A DNA stretch of 64,000 nucleotides from NCBI RefSeq assembly GCF_002078875.1, contig NC_034424.1, positions 3,176,092-3,240,091 of the forward strand. Reading direction: 5' to 3'. Each line of letters starts with the position of its first letter. The stretch's first letter is position 1. A model generated the notes under the pieces. The model searched no databases and was not told the origin of the DNA. It saw only the letters and a list, made by a program, of their open reading frames with translations. The DNA is from Numida meleagris (Eukaryota; Chordata; Aves; Galliformes; Numididae). Positions 26,081 through 38,049 of the stretch are shown here, one piece after another. The translations under genes and the position numbers were made by a program.

Positions 26081-26227
26081 CATCGGCGATGAAGTGCTCG
26101 GGGACGTGAAGTGTCACCTTGACGGTCAGCGGACAGGAGAGCTGCGAGCCGCACACCATGGCCAGGATGCAGGAGCTGACGGCAATCAGGGTCAGAGCCG
26201 TCTTGTTGACGGGACTTTTCATCGAAC
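26081..26227 (-). CDS. ASTN2: ASTN2 exon: transmembrane segment 2
   Basis: This 147-base exon has phase 1 at both ends. The acceptor follows a strong pyrimidine tract (CTCTCTCTCTGCCTTCCAG), and the donor is GATG then GTGAGA. It begins SMKSPVNKT, then [19 protein letters not shown] (second membrane helix), then [20 protein letters not shown], which faces the outside. Known for the family: the chain is cleaved near this segment and the two parts stay linked by a disulfide. The helix also looks like a signal peptide: lysines, a hydrophobic core, then small residues (C-G-S). An in-frame ATG lies at 26220-26222, but with a weak start context (T at -3). The first cysteine after the helix (in LSCP) is a candidate for the inter-fragment disulfide; this is inference. 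Confidence 0.95.
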
Positions 26228-26992
26228 CTGGAAGGCAGAGAGAGAGGTGGGAGCCACGGGAGGGACTGCCTCGTGCCCCCGCCCCAAAGCTCCCCAGCTT
26301 ACTCTGCTTCCCCCACTGCCAGGACCAGAGCTCCTGGAGCCTTCCAGCCCCGTCCTTCCCATCACGTTCTGCTTGTGGTCCTGCAGGATCCTCCAGCCAA
26401 GCCCTAGTTTTCATCAGCCTGGGTTTATTTGGCAAATTTTATCAAGTCACAAAAACACCCAAGCCAAACCCAAGGGCCGGTACCATCACACTATTTCTTC
26501 TCACGTAGCACCAGGAGAAATCTATGTCTGCAGATTTTACATAGCATCGATGAGTGTTAATTATTTACACAAGTATGTATAAACATTCAGTCATCACGCA
26601 GGGACTGTGATGAACAACAAAGCAATCTACAGAGCCAGCCACTTCTTACAGGCAGCAGACATTACAAAAGAAGTTTTATTTCATCAGTCCCAGAACCTTA
26701 CGGTATCTTCAGAAGAGCAGCTCACAGAAGGGTTTGCTGCAGGTGCCAGCTTAATGCTTCCCAGCACAAAGAGAAGCCTCTGAAGCTGGCACCTGGATGG
26801 GATGTGGTCACCTGTCCCCAGCTCCAAGGCCATGTGCTGGATGGACATCAAGGCTAGGGGACACCTGCATGGTGAAGCCATCCATGGGGACATTCCTTAA
26901 CCCCTCGCCGCTCTGTGTGTACCTGCACACGTGGCCAGCCTTGTCTGTTGCTTTTTGTTTTAGTCTCTTCTTTTTTTTTTTTTTTTAAACCA

Positions 26993-27335
26993 ATGGAATT
27001 ACAGAACCAGAGAACCATGTAAGCTGGATTAGATCGCCATCAGATCACCACGTCCAACCATCAACCTGACCTAATGAGTCCCATCACTAGCCCGTGTCCC
27101 TCAGTGCAGGTCCACGTCTCTCTCAAACAGCCCCAGGGATGGAAACTCCACCACTGCCCTGGGCAGCCCACTCCAATGCTTGACCACTCCTTCCATGAAG
27201 AAATTCTTCTTAATATTCAGTCTAAACCTCCTCAGCACAGCTTGAGACTGTTTCCTTGCATCCTATCACTTGCCACTGAGAAAAGAGACTGACACTCACC
27301 ACAGTGCAACCTCCTGCCAGTAGCTGCAGAGAACT
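26993..27335 (-). mobile_element. CR1 LINE, older 3' fragment
   Basis: Complement-strand CR1. Plus-strand landmarks are CAGGGATGGAAACTCCACCA, AGAAATTCTTCTTAATATTC and an upstream CR1 part reading CAACCTCCTGCCAGTAGCTG. It is more diverged than other copies. Confidence 0.85.
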
Positions 27336-27363
27336 TGGGTAAAAGCCAGCGAGGAAGTCAACA

Positions 27364-27527
27364 TGGTATCACAGAATCACGGAATGGTTTGGGTTGGAAG
27401 GGACCCCAAAGATCAGCCAGTTCCAACCCCATGCTGTGGGGAGGGTTGCCGACCACTAGGTCAAGCACCAGATCAGGCAGCCCAAGGCCCAATCCAGCCT
27501 GGCCTCGAACACCTCCAGCGGGTTTAG
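27364..27527 (-). mobile_element. CR1 LINE, 3' fragment
   Basis: The plus strand reads ATCACAGAATCACGGAATGG, TTTGGGTTGGAAGGGACCCC and later GAACACCTCCAGCGG. It lies 29 bases from another CR1 of the same orientation but starts anew with a 3' end, so it is a separate insertion. Confidence 0.88.
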
Positions 27528-28542
27528 AGAGCGACAGAATTACCAGCAGCATTAGGACAACTGAATCAGGTCTGCTACAGCATGGTGGGACAGACCCAAC
27601 CCCAGGTGATGCACGGGAAGGATGTGAGACCAGGCAATGAAGCCATGGGTAGGAAAGGCCCGGCTATCCCAGGAGATGCTCTAGCTCTGAGCAGGCCAGG
27701 AGCGCATGAGCCACACTCTGCTGATGGAGGGGACCAGGAGAAACGTTCTCTAGTCAATGCTACCCACCCACAGGGACAGCCCCCGCATCCTGGCCCCAGG
27801 GAAGCACCAACCCCTGAGATCTGCTCCCTGCCCTCCTGGCAGCATCACTGCTCAGGCTGCAGGCGAGGACGCGTCTTTATCTTTGGAATCTGATCCAGCT
27901 CCCCCTCCTTGCTCCCTGCCCTCACTCTTTCATCAGCAGAGTGAGATTTAAAAAACATCTGCTTGAAAATTGAACGGGAAATGCATCCAGCCAGTTAGCA
28001 CTCGTGTGTTTCACCCTGTAATTTGATCAAATCCGCTTAGAGATGCTGGTGCCAGAGCAAGGAACTAGCGGAGCCCAGGGCACAGCCTGTGTTTTCCAAG
28101 CAAGCAGCGTGCACCACCAAAACCTCCCTGCTCCTGGCTTTTTCAGGACAGGAGGAGTGGCTGACCTGCTGGAAAACATCCCATACCCTGGGACCAACAG
28201 GAGTAGCAAAATGGTTATTTATAAAGCATCTTTTACTCTCCTTACGCATGCAGCATCTAAACAGCTTTCCCACTACTTCCCAGCTTTATCATCCATCTCC
28301 TGTGCCCTTCACCTTTCAGTGCCCTTTCTTCCTTCCCAGTCTTTATTTGTATCATCAGCATAAATGAGCAACTCCCAGCTCATCCCCTCCAGGATATACC
28401 GTGCCTGCCACAAACCCAGCTTTTGGTTGCAGTTATGATACTCATACAAAAAAAAAAAAGATGGAAAAAAGCTGCCATCGAGATAATTGGACACAGTCAA
28501 GTATACAATAGAACAGAGAACACTGGATTTTACCATTATAAA

Positions 28543-28635
28543 TCACCTTTCAATCCAGGGTCTTAAAGTGCTTTGCAAACATTAAATCGCAAATCCCTTA
28601 TGAGTTAGGTGAGTATTATCCCCTTCTCACAGAGC
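28543..28635 (+). mobile_element. Ancient MIR/L3-type relic
   Basis: The text AAAGTGCTTTGCAAACATTA, then TATGAGTTAGGTGAGTATTA and TCCCCTTCTCACAGA, follows the well-known 3' part of MIR/L3-type elements (cold-spot form ...GAGGTAGGTACTATTATTATCCCC). It is much older than the CR1 copies. I cannot separate MIR from L3 by eye. Confidence 0.6.
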
Positions 28636-30581
28636 CTGAACCATGGGTATATGAGGCAGCCTTCAGCACCCTGCTGCAGGAGTGGAGCTGGATTAGGGTC
28701 CCGGAGCTTCCTACCCCCAGCCCCAATCCATCCCAATCCCATCCCCATCCCCGTGGCTGCTTCTCTTCCCACGACTAAGAGGAAAGGGGCACAGGAGCCT
28801 GAGCCAACCAAAAGCCCTTTCCATCTCCATGAGCATGAGCTTGGCTGCCCAAGGGGAGGGCCACTGCTTCAGTTCTCCTCCAGCTGCCTTCCCAGCTCCT
28901 CCACCCCCCACTTGTTTCCATCACACCGCTAATTACTGACCCCTAGAACTGCCCGCGGTTGGCTTCCACCAACTGAACCAAGACCACGGGACTTCTGCTC
29001 GAGCAGCAACGTGCTTTCCAGCTCGCTTCTTTATTGCTCACGGCCGGTTTGCTGCCAGCTTTAAGGCAGGCTGATGGAAAAGCAGCTCCTTCCCTCGCTC
29101 CTTCAGCAGAGGGACACTTCTATTTTCCATCCCACCGCTGATGCTCCAGCATCAGCACTGCTGCACTGTGCTCCAACACCCATCTGGAGATAACCAGCTG
29201 AGCGGCAGCCCTCCAGCAACACAAATGTATTCTTAACAACCCATTGCTAACCAAACAAACCTCAACAGGTTCAGCAGGGCTGCGCGCTCCGGCTCGAGAT
29301 GTGAAACAAAATGAATAATTCCTCCCTTGTCCTGGGGGTGGGATCCGACGCGGCTCAGCGCTGCAGGAGAAGCTGAGCCCGGGCACTTCCCTCCTCCCCC
29401 TGTGATCTCTGGGCTTCCAGGAAAGTGTTTAAATTGCAGATTTGCAAACGCGCTTCCACAGAACAGGCTGGTACCAGCCGTTAGCTACAGGAGAAGGCGT
29501 GGAAGGGAATGCACAACCTCCCCAGGTGGAGGACGGGACTCGGGAGCCCCTGAAACCCTCAGTGCACGATCTCAAGTCTCAGCTTGTGGTCCAAAAAACC
29601 CACGATGACGGCTGCTGCGCTACGTCCAGGCACAGCTGAGACCAAGCTCGCTCCCCGGACTCCTTGCAAATTCTTGCTATCCTGAGATGCTCCCTCCTTG
29701 TTTTTAATTAATCAGCTTTCTGCTGTGCCTTGGGTGGTTTCAGCAGAGCTCAGCCTTGGTTTTTAGCCTAACTTGTGCGGGGAAAGCAATGGGAGCAGCT
29801 CCAGGACCAACACCAACACCCAGCACCCGAGGGGGATGTACCAGGAGGGTGGGCAGGAGGAATCACTTCCTATCAATGGGGAGAAACAACCTGCCAGACT
29901 GTGCGAGGGAGAGGCAGGAAAGAAAAGGAAGGAAAGCACCCCCCCCCAAAGATTCTGCACCTCCTGCACGATGAAGATAAACTCAAAGCCACCGGAGTAA
30001 ACACCCTGCAAGCAGCCCCTCCAAACGCACCGTGTCTCCTTTGAAATATCATTTGCCCGTGCAGTTAATTACTCGCTGCTTTGTACACTTTCCCTTGCTC
30101 ATCTAAAGAACAAGGTGGGGGAAAAGTACAGCAAAACTCCAGGCTCGTTTCTGTCTGATAGTGGCCGCGCTGCTTAAATCCAAGGAAGAAAGAAAAAAAA
30201 AAAGGAAGGTAAGCTGAGACCACGTATGGATTTACAAGCAACACAAATATCCTGTGCTCTCGGTAATACGATGTTTCTAAATCAGGCTCATAAATACATA
30301 CTTGGGAGATTAGTCTATAAAAAAAAATAAACTTTAATTACCCCATCTTTATCAGCGCGCAGCCCGTAGTGTTAGCCACACGTGGGTGTTAAACGCCAAG
30401 TGCTTTGCAATCTTCCCCGCCCCCAACGTGATCATGGCATAATACAGTGTGCTTCGAGGCCACTTGGATGTTACAAAGCATTTCTGCCATCCGGGAAAGA
30501 CAAGGAGAGGGGAAGTGCAGCGAGTGCAGGGACTGCTTAGCAACACTCAGCACAGCTGCCAGCATGGGCATGCCACGCTGC

Positions 30582-31120
30582 GTGCCAGCACCCACTGCAT
30601 CCCAGCACCCACTGCATCTTGTGCACCCACTGCATCCCAGCACCCACTGCAACCCAGCACCCACTGCACCCTGAGCACCCACTGCATCCCAGCACCCACT
30701 GCACCCTGAGCACCCACTGCATCCCAGCACCCACTGCATCCCAGCACCCACTGCACCCTGAGCACCCACTGCATCTTGAGCACCCACTGCATCTTGAGCA
30801 CNTGCATCCCAGCACCCACTGCACCCTGAGCACCCACTGCATCTTGAGCACCCACTGCATCTTGAGCACCCACTGCATCCCAGCACCCACTGCATCCTGA
30901 GCACCCACTGCATCCCAGTGCCTGCTGCATCCTTAGAGTCCAGTGCATCCCAGCACCCACTGCATCCCAGCACCCACTGCATCCCAGCACCCACTGCATC
31001 CTGAGCACCCACTGCATCTTGAGCACCCACTGCATCCCAGCACCCACTGCATCCCAGTGCCTGCTGCATCCTGAGAGTCCAGTGCATCCCAGTGCCCACT
31101 GCATCCCAGCACCCGCTGGC
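30582..31120. repeat. 17/18-bp minisatellite, about 30 units
   Basis: Units read GCACCCACTGCATCCCA (17), or GCACCCACTGCACCCTGA and GCACCCACTGCATCTTGA (18). Variant units are interspersed. One undetermined base at 30802 interrupts a unit. The long minus-strand open frame here is only the repeat read in frame. Confidence 0.95.
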
Positions 31121-31383
31121 CTCAAGATGCGCCAGGGGAGGTTTAGGTTGGATATCAGGAAAAACTACTTACAGAAAGGGTTGTTAAGCACTGGAACAGG
31201 CTCCCCAGGGAGGAGGTTGAGTCACCAGCCCTGAATGTGCTTAAAAACCATTTGGATGTGGTGCTCAGGGACATGATTTAGCAGTGGGTTGTTAGAGTTA
31301 GAGCAGTATGGTTAGGTTGCGGTTGGACTTGATGATCTTGAACATGTTTTCCAACCCGAGCAATTCTATGATTCTATGATTCC
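31121..31383 (+). mobile_element. CR1 LINE, 3' fragment inside a minisatellite
   Basis: It begins CAGGGGAGGTTTAGGTTGG-like text, continues GGATATCAGGAAAAACTACT and ends ATTCTATGATTCTATGATTC. It is flanked on both sides by the 17/18-bp minisatellite (30582-31120 and 31387-31425). Confidence 0.92.
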
Positions 31384-31386
31384 GAT

Positions 31387-31425
31387 TCACTGCATCCCAG
31401 CCCCCACCACATCCCAGAGCCCGTC
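31387..31425. repeat. Detached end of the 17/18-bp minisatellite
   Basis: CACTGCATCCCAGCCCCCAC then CACATCCCAG resumes the same repeat after the CR1 3' end. Confidence 0.75.
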
Positions 31426-33479
31426 CTGGCACTGGCAGCAGGAGCTCGGCCGCAGCCACCCCGGGCACAGAGCTCCGTGCAAGGCGTGCCCGTGCTGCGC
31501 GCTGCTTCTTCCACGTCAGACGAGTTCAGCACTCCTAATGATGCTTCTTTATGTTCCAGCGGAGGCTCATTAATATGGTACAACAGCGTTTCCAGGACAG
31601 CCTCACACACGGAAACATCTCAAGGTGTTTTACAAGCGGGAGATCATGTTAAATCAAATCAAATACCAATCGAGATTAGCGGCGGTGCTGGCAGGCTGCT
31701 CTCGGCACCCAGCACCCCACATTCCGGTCCCACCTCCCCGCCCCCCACCTCTGCCCCACACCGGGTCCCACGGGATGCACCCCTTCCCCCAGCACCCCCT
31801 GCAGGGACCACTCTGCCCCAGTGCCCGCATCCAGCAGGGGATGCACATCGCTGCAGCAAGGTTCCCACCCAGTGTCAGCAGCAGACGGGGGAGATCAGAC
31901 GCTTCTGAATTTAGAGAGGATTTCATCTTGCTAAGAACACGCCGGATCAGATTAATGCTATTAACGCTTATGAATTACCCGCTGGCAACCAGCCAAGCGC
32001 AGGGGGCCGCAGGAAAAGCAAGCCAGGGGCGTGGGGGAGGGGGGGGCAGCGAGGAGAGGTCGAGGCCAGGGGGATGGAGCCGGTGAAATCCTGGGCTCAG
32101 GGCTGAGCCCGCACCCCGGCACACCCCTGCTCACCCCGACAGTGCTGCAGCTGCTGATGTGCTTCTGCGGTGTTAACGCTCCCGTACTGAATAAATGTGT
32201 TTGTTGCGTATTTATGCATTTGCTGCGTGTTTATGCCGTTTCCAGCAGTGCTCCCGCTTTGCTCTAAAATGCAGAGCCTGCAGCTTGCAGCGAGACGCCG
32301 CGAGCAAATTTCAGTGGCGAGGAGGAGGAGGAAGCGGGGAGAGGAGGGCAGAAAGAAGCCCCACAGGCTGGAATGGACCAGGACAGCAGAGGAGAAGGAG
32401 AGAGAAAAGGGAGAGGTGGCCCAGGCCGAGGGCTTGCAGGGTCCCAGAAGGGCCAGGCTCTCTGTGCAGCTCCATGGGGAGAATTCTGCAGCCCCATTTA
32501 CTCTGTGGTGCTGCCACTTCTCTCGCATCTCTCAGAGCACGGACAATTAAAGGCAATGAAGTCAATTTTGCTTTCATGTTCTCCATGCGGAATCAGTTGA
32601 GATAAAATCACATTAAAGAAGCAGTTACATGCATAACGCCACAGATTGTCTGCACTGGAATTTTCTTTCACGCAAATCAATGGGAACACTTCGCTCAGAA
32701 TTAAGGTCTCATTTCTTTGCTTTGTTTTAAACTCCAGTCCCAGTTTTACACTATTTGAGCACAAACGCAAATCTGAGCGGGAGGCTTCACTGCAAGGAGG
32801 AGGGAAAGCAATTTCCAATCCAGCACAATGAAAACGTATTTCCTACAGGAAAAGGGAAAAAATAAAGTAATCATTATCTACCCAATAGCTCGTGCCGAGT
32901 CGCAGCACTGGGAGGATTGCTGCCAGCGAGCCGAGCTGGGACCACAGTGCCCATGGGGTGATGCTCGGCTGAGATGGGCTGCTCCAATGCCAGGCGTGCA
33001 ACAAAAACACAACCAACCACATTTCCTTCCCTCTCTATTTCCCAAGGAGATGCACAACACGAACCCCTGCTCTGCAGGAGCTCCCAGGGGGTTGGGGCAC
33101 GGCCGTGCCTCAGTTTCCTCAAGGCAGAGCTTTCCCACGCTGCCTCCATCCCTTCCCAACGCTCTCATTGCTCCAGGAAGAGATAAATCTCAGCATGGGC
33201 AGACTGAGAAGCAGCTCACCACGTGCCATCCCCTCGGCCCTGCTGGCCTACCTGGGGAGCAGAGCCTTGTTACCATGCGGAGGGCGGCAGCGCAGCGATT
33301 AGCGAAATTTGTTACCCGCATGCTCGGAACAAAATTAAATTAAAAGCGCTGCTTTGCTGTCAAGATAAGGGCCGAGCCGGAGAGATAATTTTTCACTCTC
33401 AAACACTCAATTACTGGCGGAGGCTGCATCAGATACCATCAAAAATAAATAAATAAAGGGAGAGGCCCGTGCTGCCTCC

Positions 33480-34370
33480 GGGAGCGGCTGTAGCAGCGTT
33501 ATCTGCGGCGCGGTGCGCGGAAGCTCAGGAGCCTGCGGCTGCCGTGCCACCGTGACCGCGCTAATTGGCGGCCCCGCGCTTCGCAGCCGCTTCCTGCAGT
33601 GGGTCTGCTCCCCAGGGCTGCCCCAGCACGGCTTCTGGATGGCACCGAGCAGGGAAGAACGAGGGGCTGGGGGGGGGCTAATCCGCTGACGCAACGCACG
33701 TGTGCTCTCTCCCCAAAATAAGCCATCGCGCAAAAAGCGCCGCGCTCCTTAGCTCGCTGGAAAAGCGGCACCCACAGCGCGGCTTCGGTGGCTGAGGAGG
33801 AGGGGATGTTGCAGCATCCTGCATCTGGCCAAGTGTGGAGCTGAGCACGGGGCAGGAGGCAGCGAGTGGGGCCGTGCATGGGGCAGGAGCACTGTGTGGG
33901 GTTGTGCGTGCGGTGGGGGATGCACACCGGTGCTCCGGAGGTAAGGACCCGCACCACGATGCGCGCGTGAGGAGCAGGGATGTCCTCTCCTGGCTGCCTG
34001 TTCCCGCAGCCAGCAGCACGGCTCTGCATGCCACGAACCACCCACGTGTGCACGAGACACCGGCACTGTCCCATCCGCCTGCAGCTCCGTGTTTCCTCCG
34101 TGTTGCCCCCCCCCCAGCACAGCCCCTGCAGGAGCTGGGGCACAGCACGAGGCACAGGACACGCTGATTATTCCCTCGCTGGCGCAAGCACCGGAACACG
34201 ACGTGTTTGCTTTATCACCTCCCGTCTCCGTTTGATCCCTGACAGGGGATTGCTGCACCGAGGGCTGCGGTGGCACGGAGCGGGGACGCGGCGCGGTGAC
34301 ACGCTGACACGCTGACACGCTGCCCCGCCACCGCGGCTCAGCCCCACCGGGGCCGGCACGCACCAAGAGC
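33480..34370. promoter_or_regulatory. CpG-rich patch inside an intron
   Basis: CpG is dense, most of all at 33485-33600 (about 17 CpG in 115 bases) and again near 33725-33785 and 34255-34370, in an intron that is otherwise CpG-poor. An AT-rich flank lies on both sides. It could be an internal promoter or enhancer of ASTN2, or only a GC-rich spot. No TATA box or known initiator was identified. Function is inference. Confidence 0.4.
34296..34321. repeat. 8-bp repeat, three copies of GACACGCT
   Basis: Three perfect copies of GACACGCT at the right end of the CpG-rich patch. Confidence 0.85.
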
Positions 34371-34769
34371 GCTACTCAAATTTCATTCTGCATTTCATTT
34401 AGTTCCCCATGAAATAATAAGTGTCTGCCGCCTCTGGAGACAGGAGAGGATCAAAGCGAAGCTTCCTCGTATGTAACAGACTCCGAATACCTAATATTCG
34501 CTTATAAAAGGCCTTGTTTTAAACACCAAATACAGAGGCAGATCAAAGCTCGGCTCCTCATTTCTCTAACAGCCCTCAGAAGACTTTGCCAGGCAGCGAG
34601 GCACACACATGCGTGCGCACACGCGCCTGACACCAATCCAAGGTGCATAATTGGGCTCTGCTAATTTGTGCTAATTTTCCACAGCGCCGTGTGCTATGGA
34701 AACAGTTGGATGCCTTGTTCGGGGAGACCTCACCCAAGGGCAACCCGCAGCACAGTACTCAACACATCC

Positions 34770-34891
34770 CTCATTCCTGCATCCTGCAGCCCTGCACCTC
34801 GCATTCCCTGTATCCTGCATCCCGCATCCCACAATCCTGCAATCCCTGCGTTCCATGCATCCTGCAATCCCCGCATCCCGCATCCCTGCAG
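34770..34891. repeat. Short degenerate CATCC/CTGCA repeat
   Basis: Repeated CATCCTGCA and CATCCCGCA motifs about 9-20 bp apart, for example GCATCCCGCATCCCACAATC. It resembles a decayed relative of simple CATCC repeats. Confidence 0.7.
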
Positions 34892-35498
34892 CACCGAGGA
34901 GCTCTCTGAGGACAGGAAAGTAGCACCCAGCTGACAGCAGTGCATGGGAATTCAGTGGGATGTTTCCTCTTGCACCAGGCTGCAGCTCAAGGCGAAGCGA
35001 CCCAGGGTGCTCGTCCCCTCTGGAGCTGAGCAGCTCAGTGCTGGATGCGTTTTGCTGTGAGGATGGAGCAGGAGCTGTGCACTGTACAGGAAGGATTTGT
35101 GCACCAGGCTCCATTTCCCTGCTTCGCTTTTTGCTGCTGATCTTTTCCTCTCAAACCCAGTAGCAGGACCTGCCTGAACATAACCCATGCTGCTCAGGAG
35201 AAGGGAGGAACTGAATATGCATCAAAGTCCGATCCCTCCTATGAATGGCAGCTGAGGATGTGGGTTAGCATCTCTGCAAGGCAGGTGGGCTCTCTCAGAA
35301 CTTCAGTGCTTCTGAATGATGGCCTCAGGTGGGGCCCTCCATGCACTGCAGCTGCTGCACCTGCAGCAACTCTCTGTGCTGGGAAGGAGCCAGGGTGTTC
35401 CCAGCTTCCCCAGGGCTCAGGGGGAAGTAGAGGAGAGGAGGGAGCTCTGGCCAAGGTGATGGAGAGCTCAGGATGGCAGAGAGCTGCTGAGAACAAAG

Positions 35499-35757
35499 TC
35501 ACAGAATCACTAAGGCTGGATAAGACCTCTAAGATCACCAAGTCCAACCCCATCCCATCCCACCATGCCCACTGACCCCATCCCTCAGTGCCACATCTCC
35601 ATGGTTCTTGGACATTTCCAGGGACGGTGACTCCACCACTCCCTGGGCAGCCCATGCCAATACCTGACCACTCTTTTGGAGAAGAAATTTGTCCTAATAT
35701 CCAAGCTGACCCTCCCCTGGCGCAACTTGAAGCCATCACCTCTTGTCCTAAAAAAAA
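35499..35757 (-). mobile_element. CR1 LINE, 3' fragment
   Basis: The plus strand reads AGAATCACTAAGGCTGGATA, ACTCCACCACTCCCTGGGCA and ATCACCTCTTGTCCTAAAAA. Confidence 0.9.
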
Positions 35758-37920
35758 AACCAGCTTGCAGGGAAAACCTGAATCTGGAGAATGCAAAGGA
35801 GTTGGGAATGAGAGACGGCACGCTGTCCCTACCCGCTGCCAGCCTCAGCACTGCTCCTCTGTGCATTCCCATATTGAAAAGCAAATGTCAATGGCTGCTG
35901 CTGCGGAGACACCGAGCAGGCTGACAGCTCGCACAGCAGCGCGCTTGCCCTCCCTCAGCATTTACCTAGGGGAATGTCCCGCTCATTTACCTCATCAAGC
36001 ACACCCCTGGGCCCCATGAAACCCGCAGCTTTCTTCCGCAGCGGACAAATTAAGCCAACGACCACTTAACCAGCTTGCTTTGGCGCGGCACAAAGTCACA
36101 GCCAACCTGCACGGAGCGGAAACTTCCCGTCACCTCGGCTGGGATCAATGACAGCGCCGGTAATTGCGCTCAAATCTGCCAAAGTGTGGAGAGGAGTCAC
36201 GAGGAATTCCCCTCCCCGGACCCAATAACTATCCTGCAGCAGCATCGGTGACACACAGCCACAGCACAATCGATGGGGGAACATCACCGTGCGAACGAAC
36301 CGTGTCTGACGACGCGTCCTTCTCAATTAGAATTATGATCTTGTCCAATTATGGATCTTTGCTGAACTTGTAATTATGAGTTTGGTACTGTGACTTCCCA
36401 CGAAGCTATTGCTCTTCTTCCACAAGGGAGAGAGAAGTCAATGAAGGGATAATGGAAAATTCCTTTCAAGGACGCAGTGATGGCAAAATTTAGCTAGACA
36501 GGAAGGAAAATACAACGGGGACTTTACACAAGACAATTCCCTTGTTTAGCCATTACGGAACACAAACAAAGCCGCTTTCTGCAGCATCACTCAATCCCTA
36601 ACACAGATCTAAGAGCCAGCGCTGCCTCCTGAATTCCCTTCAAACTCAGCAGCCATCAAAGCTGCTCAGGTGGACAACTCTGTATTCAAAGGAAAAGAAA
36701 GCATTCTTCCCATTTACCTGTTCCTTTCGACTTGCTGTAAAGGAGGCATAAACAAACAGCCCAAACAAACACACCTCAGTCGTCTCTGCAGCAGCTATAG
36801 GGGGTTTCAAGAGACTGGCGGAGCTCTTGGCCCAATGGAGAAGGTGCAGAGGCAGCAGGAAAGCCAGGCTTTATTTGCTTTCCCTTAAAACACACCCTTC
36901 CCTGCCTTGCTTGCACACAGTGTTCCCCTTCCCAACAAAACAAGAGAGAAAACCCAACTTCAGCAACTTCCTCACAGCACCCGTGGGCTTGCACGCAGCC
37001 CAGCACTGCGGAGCAACTCATGGAACAAAGGACTTGGGAACATTTCCCCCTTGTGCCACCGAATTTCAGCGCTGTTTCTGTTGTCACCGTGTGCCACACA
37101 ACCCATTTCTCCCTTGTTTTCCAAAACAGGTATCAAGAAACCATTTTGCCCCTAATCCAGCTGCATTAGCACTGCAGCGCATAACTCACGCCTTGATTTC
37201 TCTCCTGGCCTCTCATCCATTCTCCTTTTAAGCCCAGTGGGAATTTCTTGTGGCTCTAAAACACACAGGAAAAGATGGAATTCCCACGTTTCAGCAGGAA
37301 CAAACGCAATACGCCCATGTGTGAGCAGGCATTTATTCCAGCGTGCAATCATCGAGCTGATCATAGGTGTTGAGATGATTTCACATTCAAATCCACACAC
37401 TGCAAGCATTTATCCAAATGCTTCTTCACTGAAACAAATGGAGGCACGTGCACCGCGCCGGGCACAGCATCGCTCTGCTGCGCTGCTCTCTGCTTGAACA
37501 TGGAAAGCAAACAGAGGGAGCAGACCCATGGCACACATTGCTTCCCCATGGAGCTCTGCAGAGGAAGTGTTGGGTGGAAGAGCAGTGCTCAAATCCAGGA
37601 CCATGGGGTGCCCAGCCCTGAGCATCCCCAGCACCAGGATTGGGGAACGGGGCCTGGGAGCAACCACCTGGGCTGCTAAAATTGGTAACTGATACCAGAA
37701 ACCAGCAAACTATGAACTTCAACAACATTGCTGGGTAATGCTATCAGCAGCTCCTGCACCCCGCGGCATCACAGAAACACTGCATCTCAGGATGCTGTCC
37801 CCATACAGACTGCTGTTGTCCTTACCTGCAGTCATGCACCACCCCAGGGCGCAGCCAAGGTGCTCAGCCCCTTCCATCTCTCATCCCCATGTGCAGCACA
37901 GCTGGCTGCTCCATTCTTAC

Positions 37921-38028
37921 CTTTGCTTCGCCTCCTGCTCCGGTACTGCTCAGTGTAAAAGGTGAGCTGGGTTTCATCGTCCGCCTCCGAGCCGGAGTTC
38001 CCTTTGGCGCGACCAAAGCCGATGCCAC
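37921..38028 (-). CDS. ASTN2: ASTN2 exon: end of cytoplasmic loop
   Basis: This 108-base exon has phase 1 at both ends. The acceptor is CGCTCCAG then GTGGCATC, and the donor is GCAAAG then GTAAGA. It encodes GIGFGRAKGNSGSEADDETQ followed by LTFYTEQYRSRRRSKG. The acidic centre (SEADDE) is followed by a basic end (RSRRRSK) close to the second membrane segment, which suits the cytoplasmic side of a membrane helix. A CR1 fragment lies only 22 bases upstream of the acceptor on the genomic map (38050-38240). This is an unusually close insertion next to a coding exon, although it leaves the last bases before the acceptor intact. Confidence 0.95.
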
Positions 38029-38049
38029 CTGGAGCGACAGAGGAGAAAA

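Larger units (their letters stand above)
26228..37920 (-). other. ASTN2 intron, 11693 bases
   Basis: Contains four CR1 fragments, an older MIR/L3-like relic, a 17/18-bp minisatellite with an undetermined base, a short degenerate repeat at 34770-34891 and a CpG-rich patch at about 33480-34370. No coding exon was recognised between the cytoplasmic-loop exon and the TM2 exon. Confidence 0.85.

Noticed and set aside
30389..31099. Open frame of 236 codons on the minus strand
   Set aside because: It is the 17/18-bp minisatellite read in frame and includes an undetermined base.
30582..31120. CRISPR-like array
   Set aside because: The units are contiguous with no unique spacers, and the host is a vertebrate.
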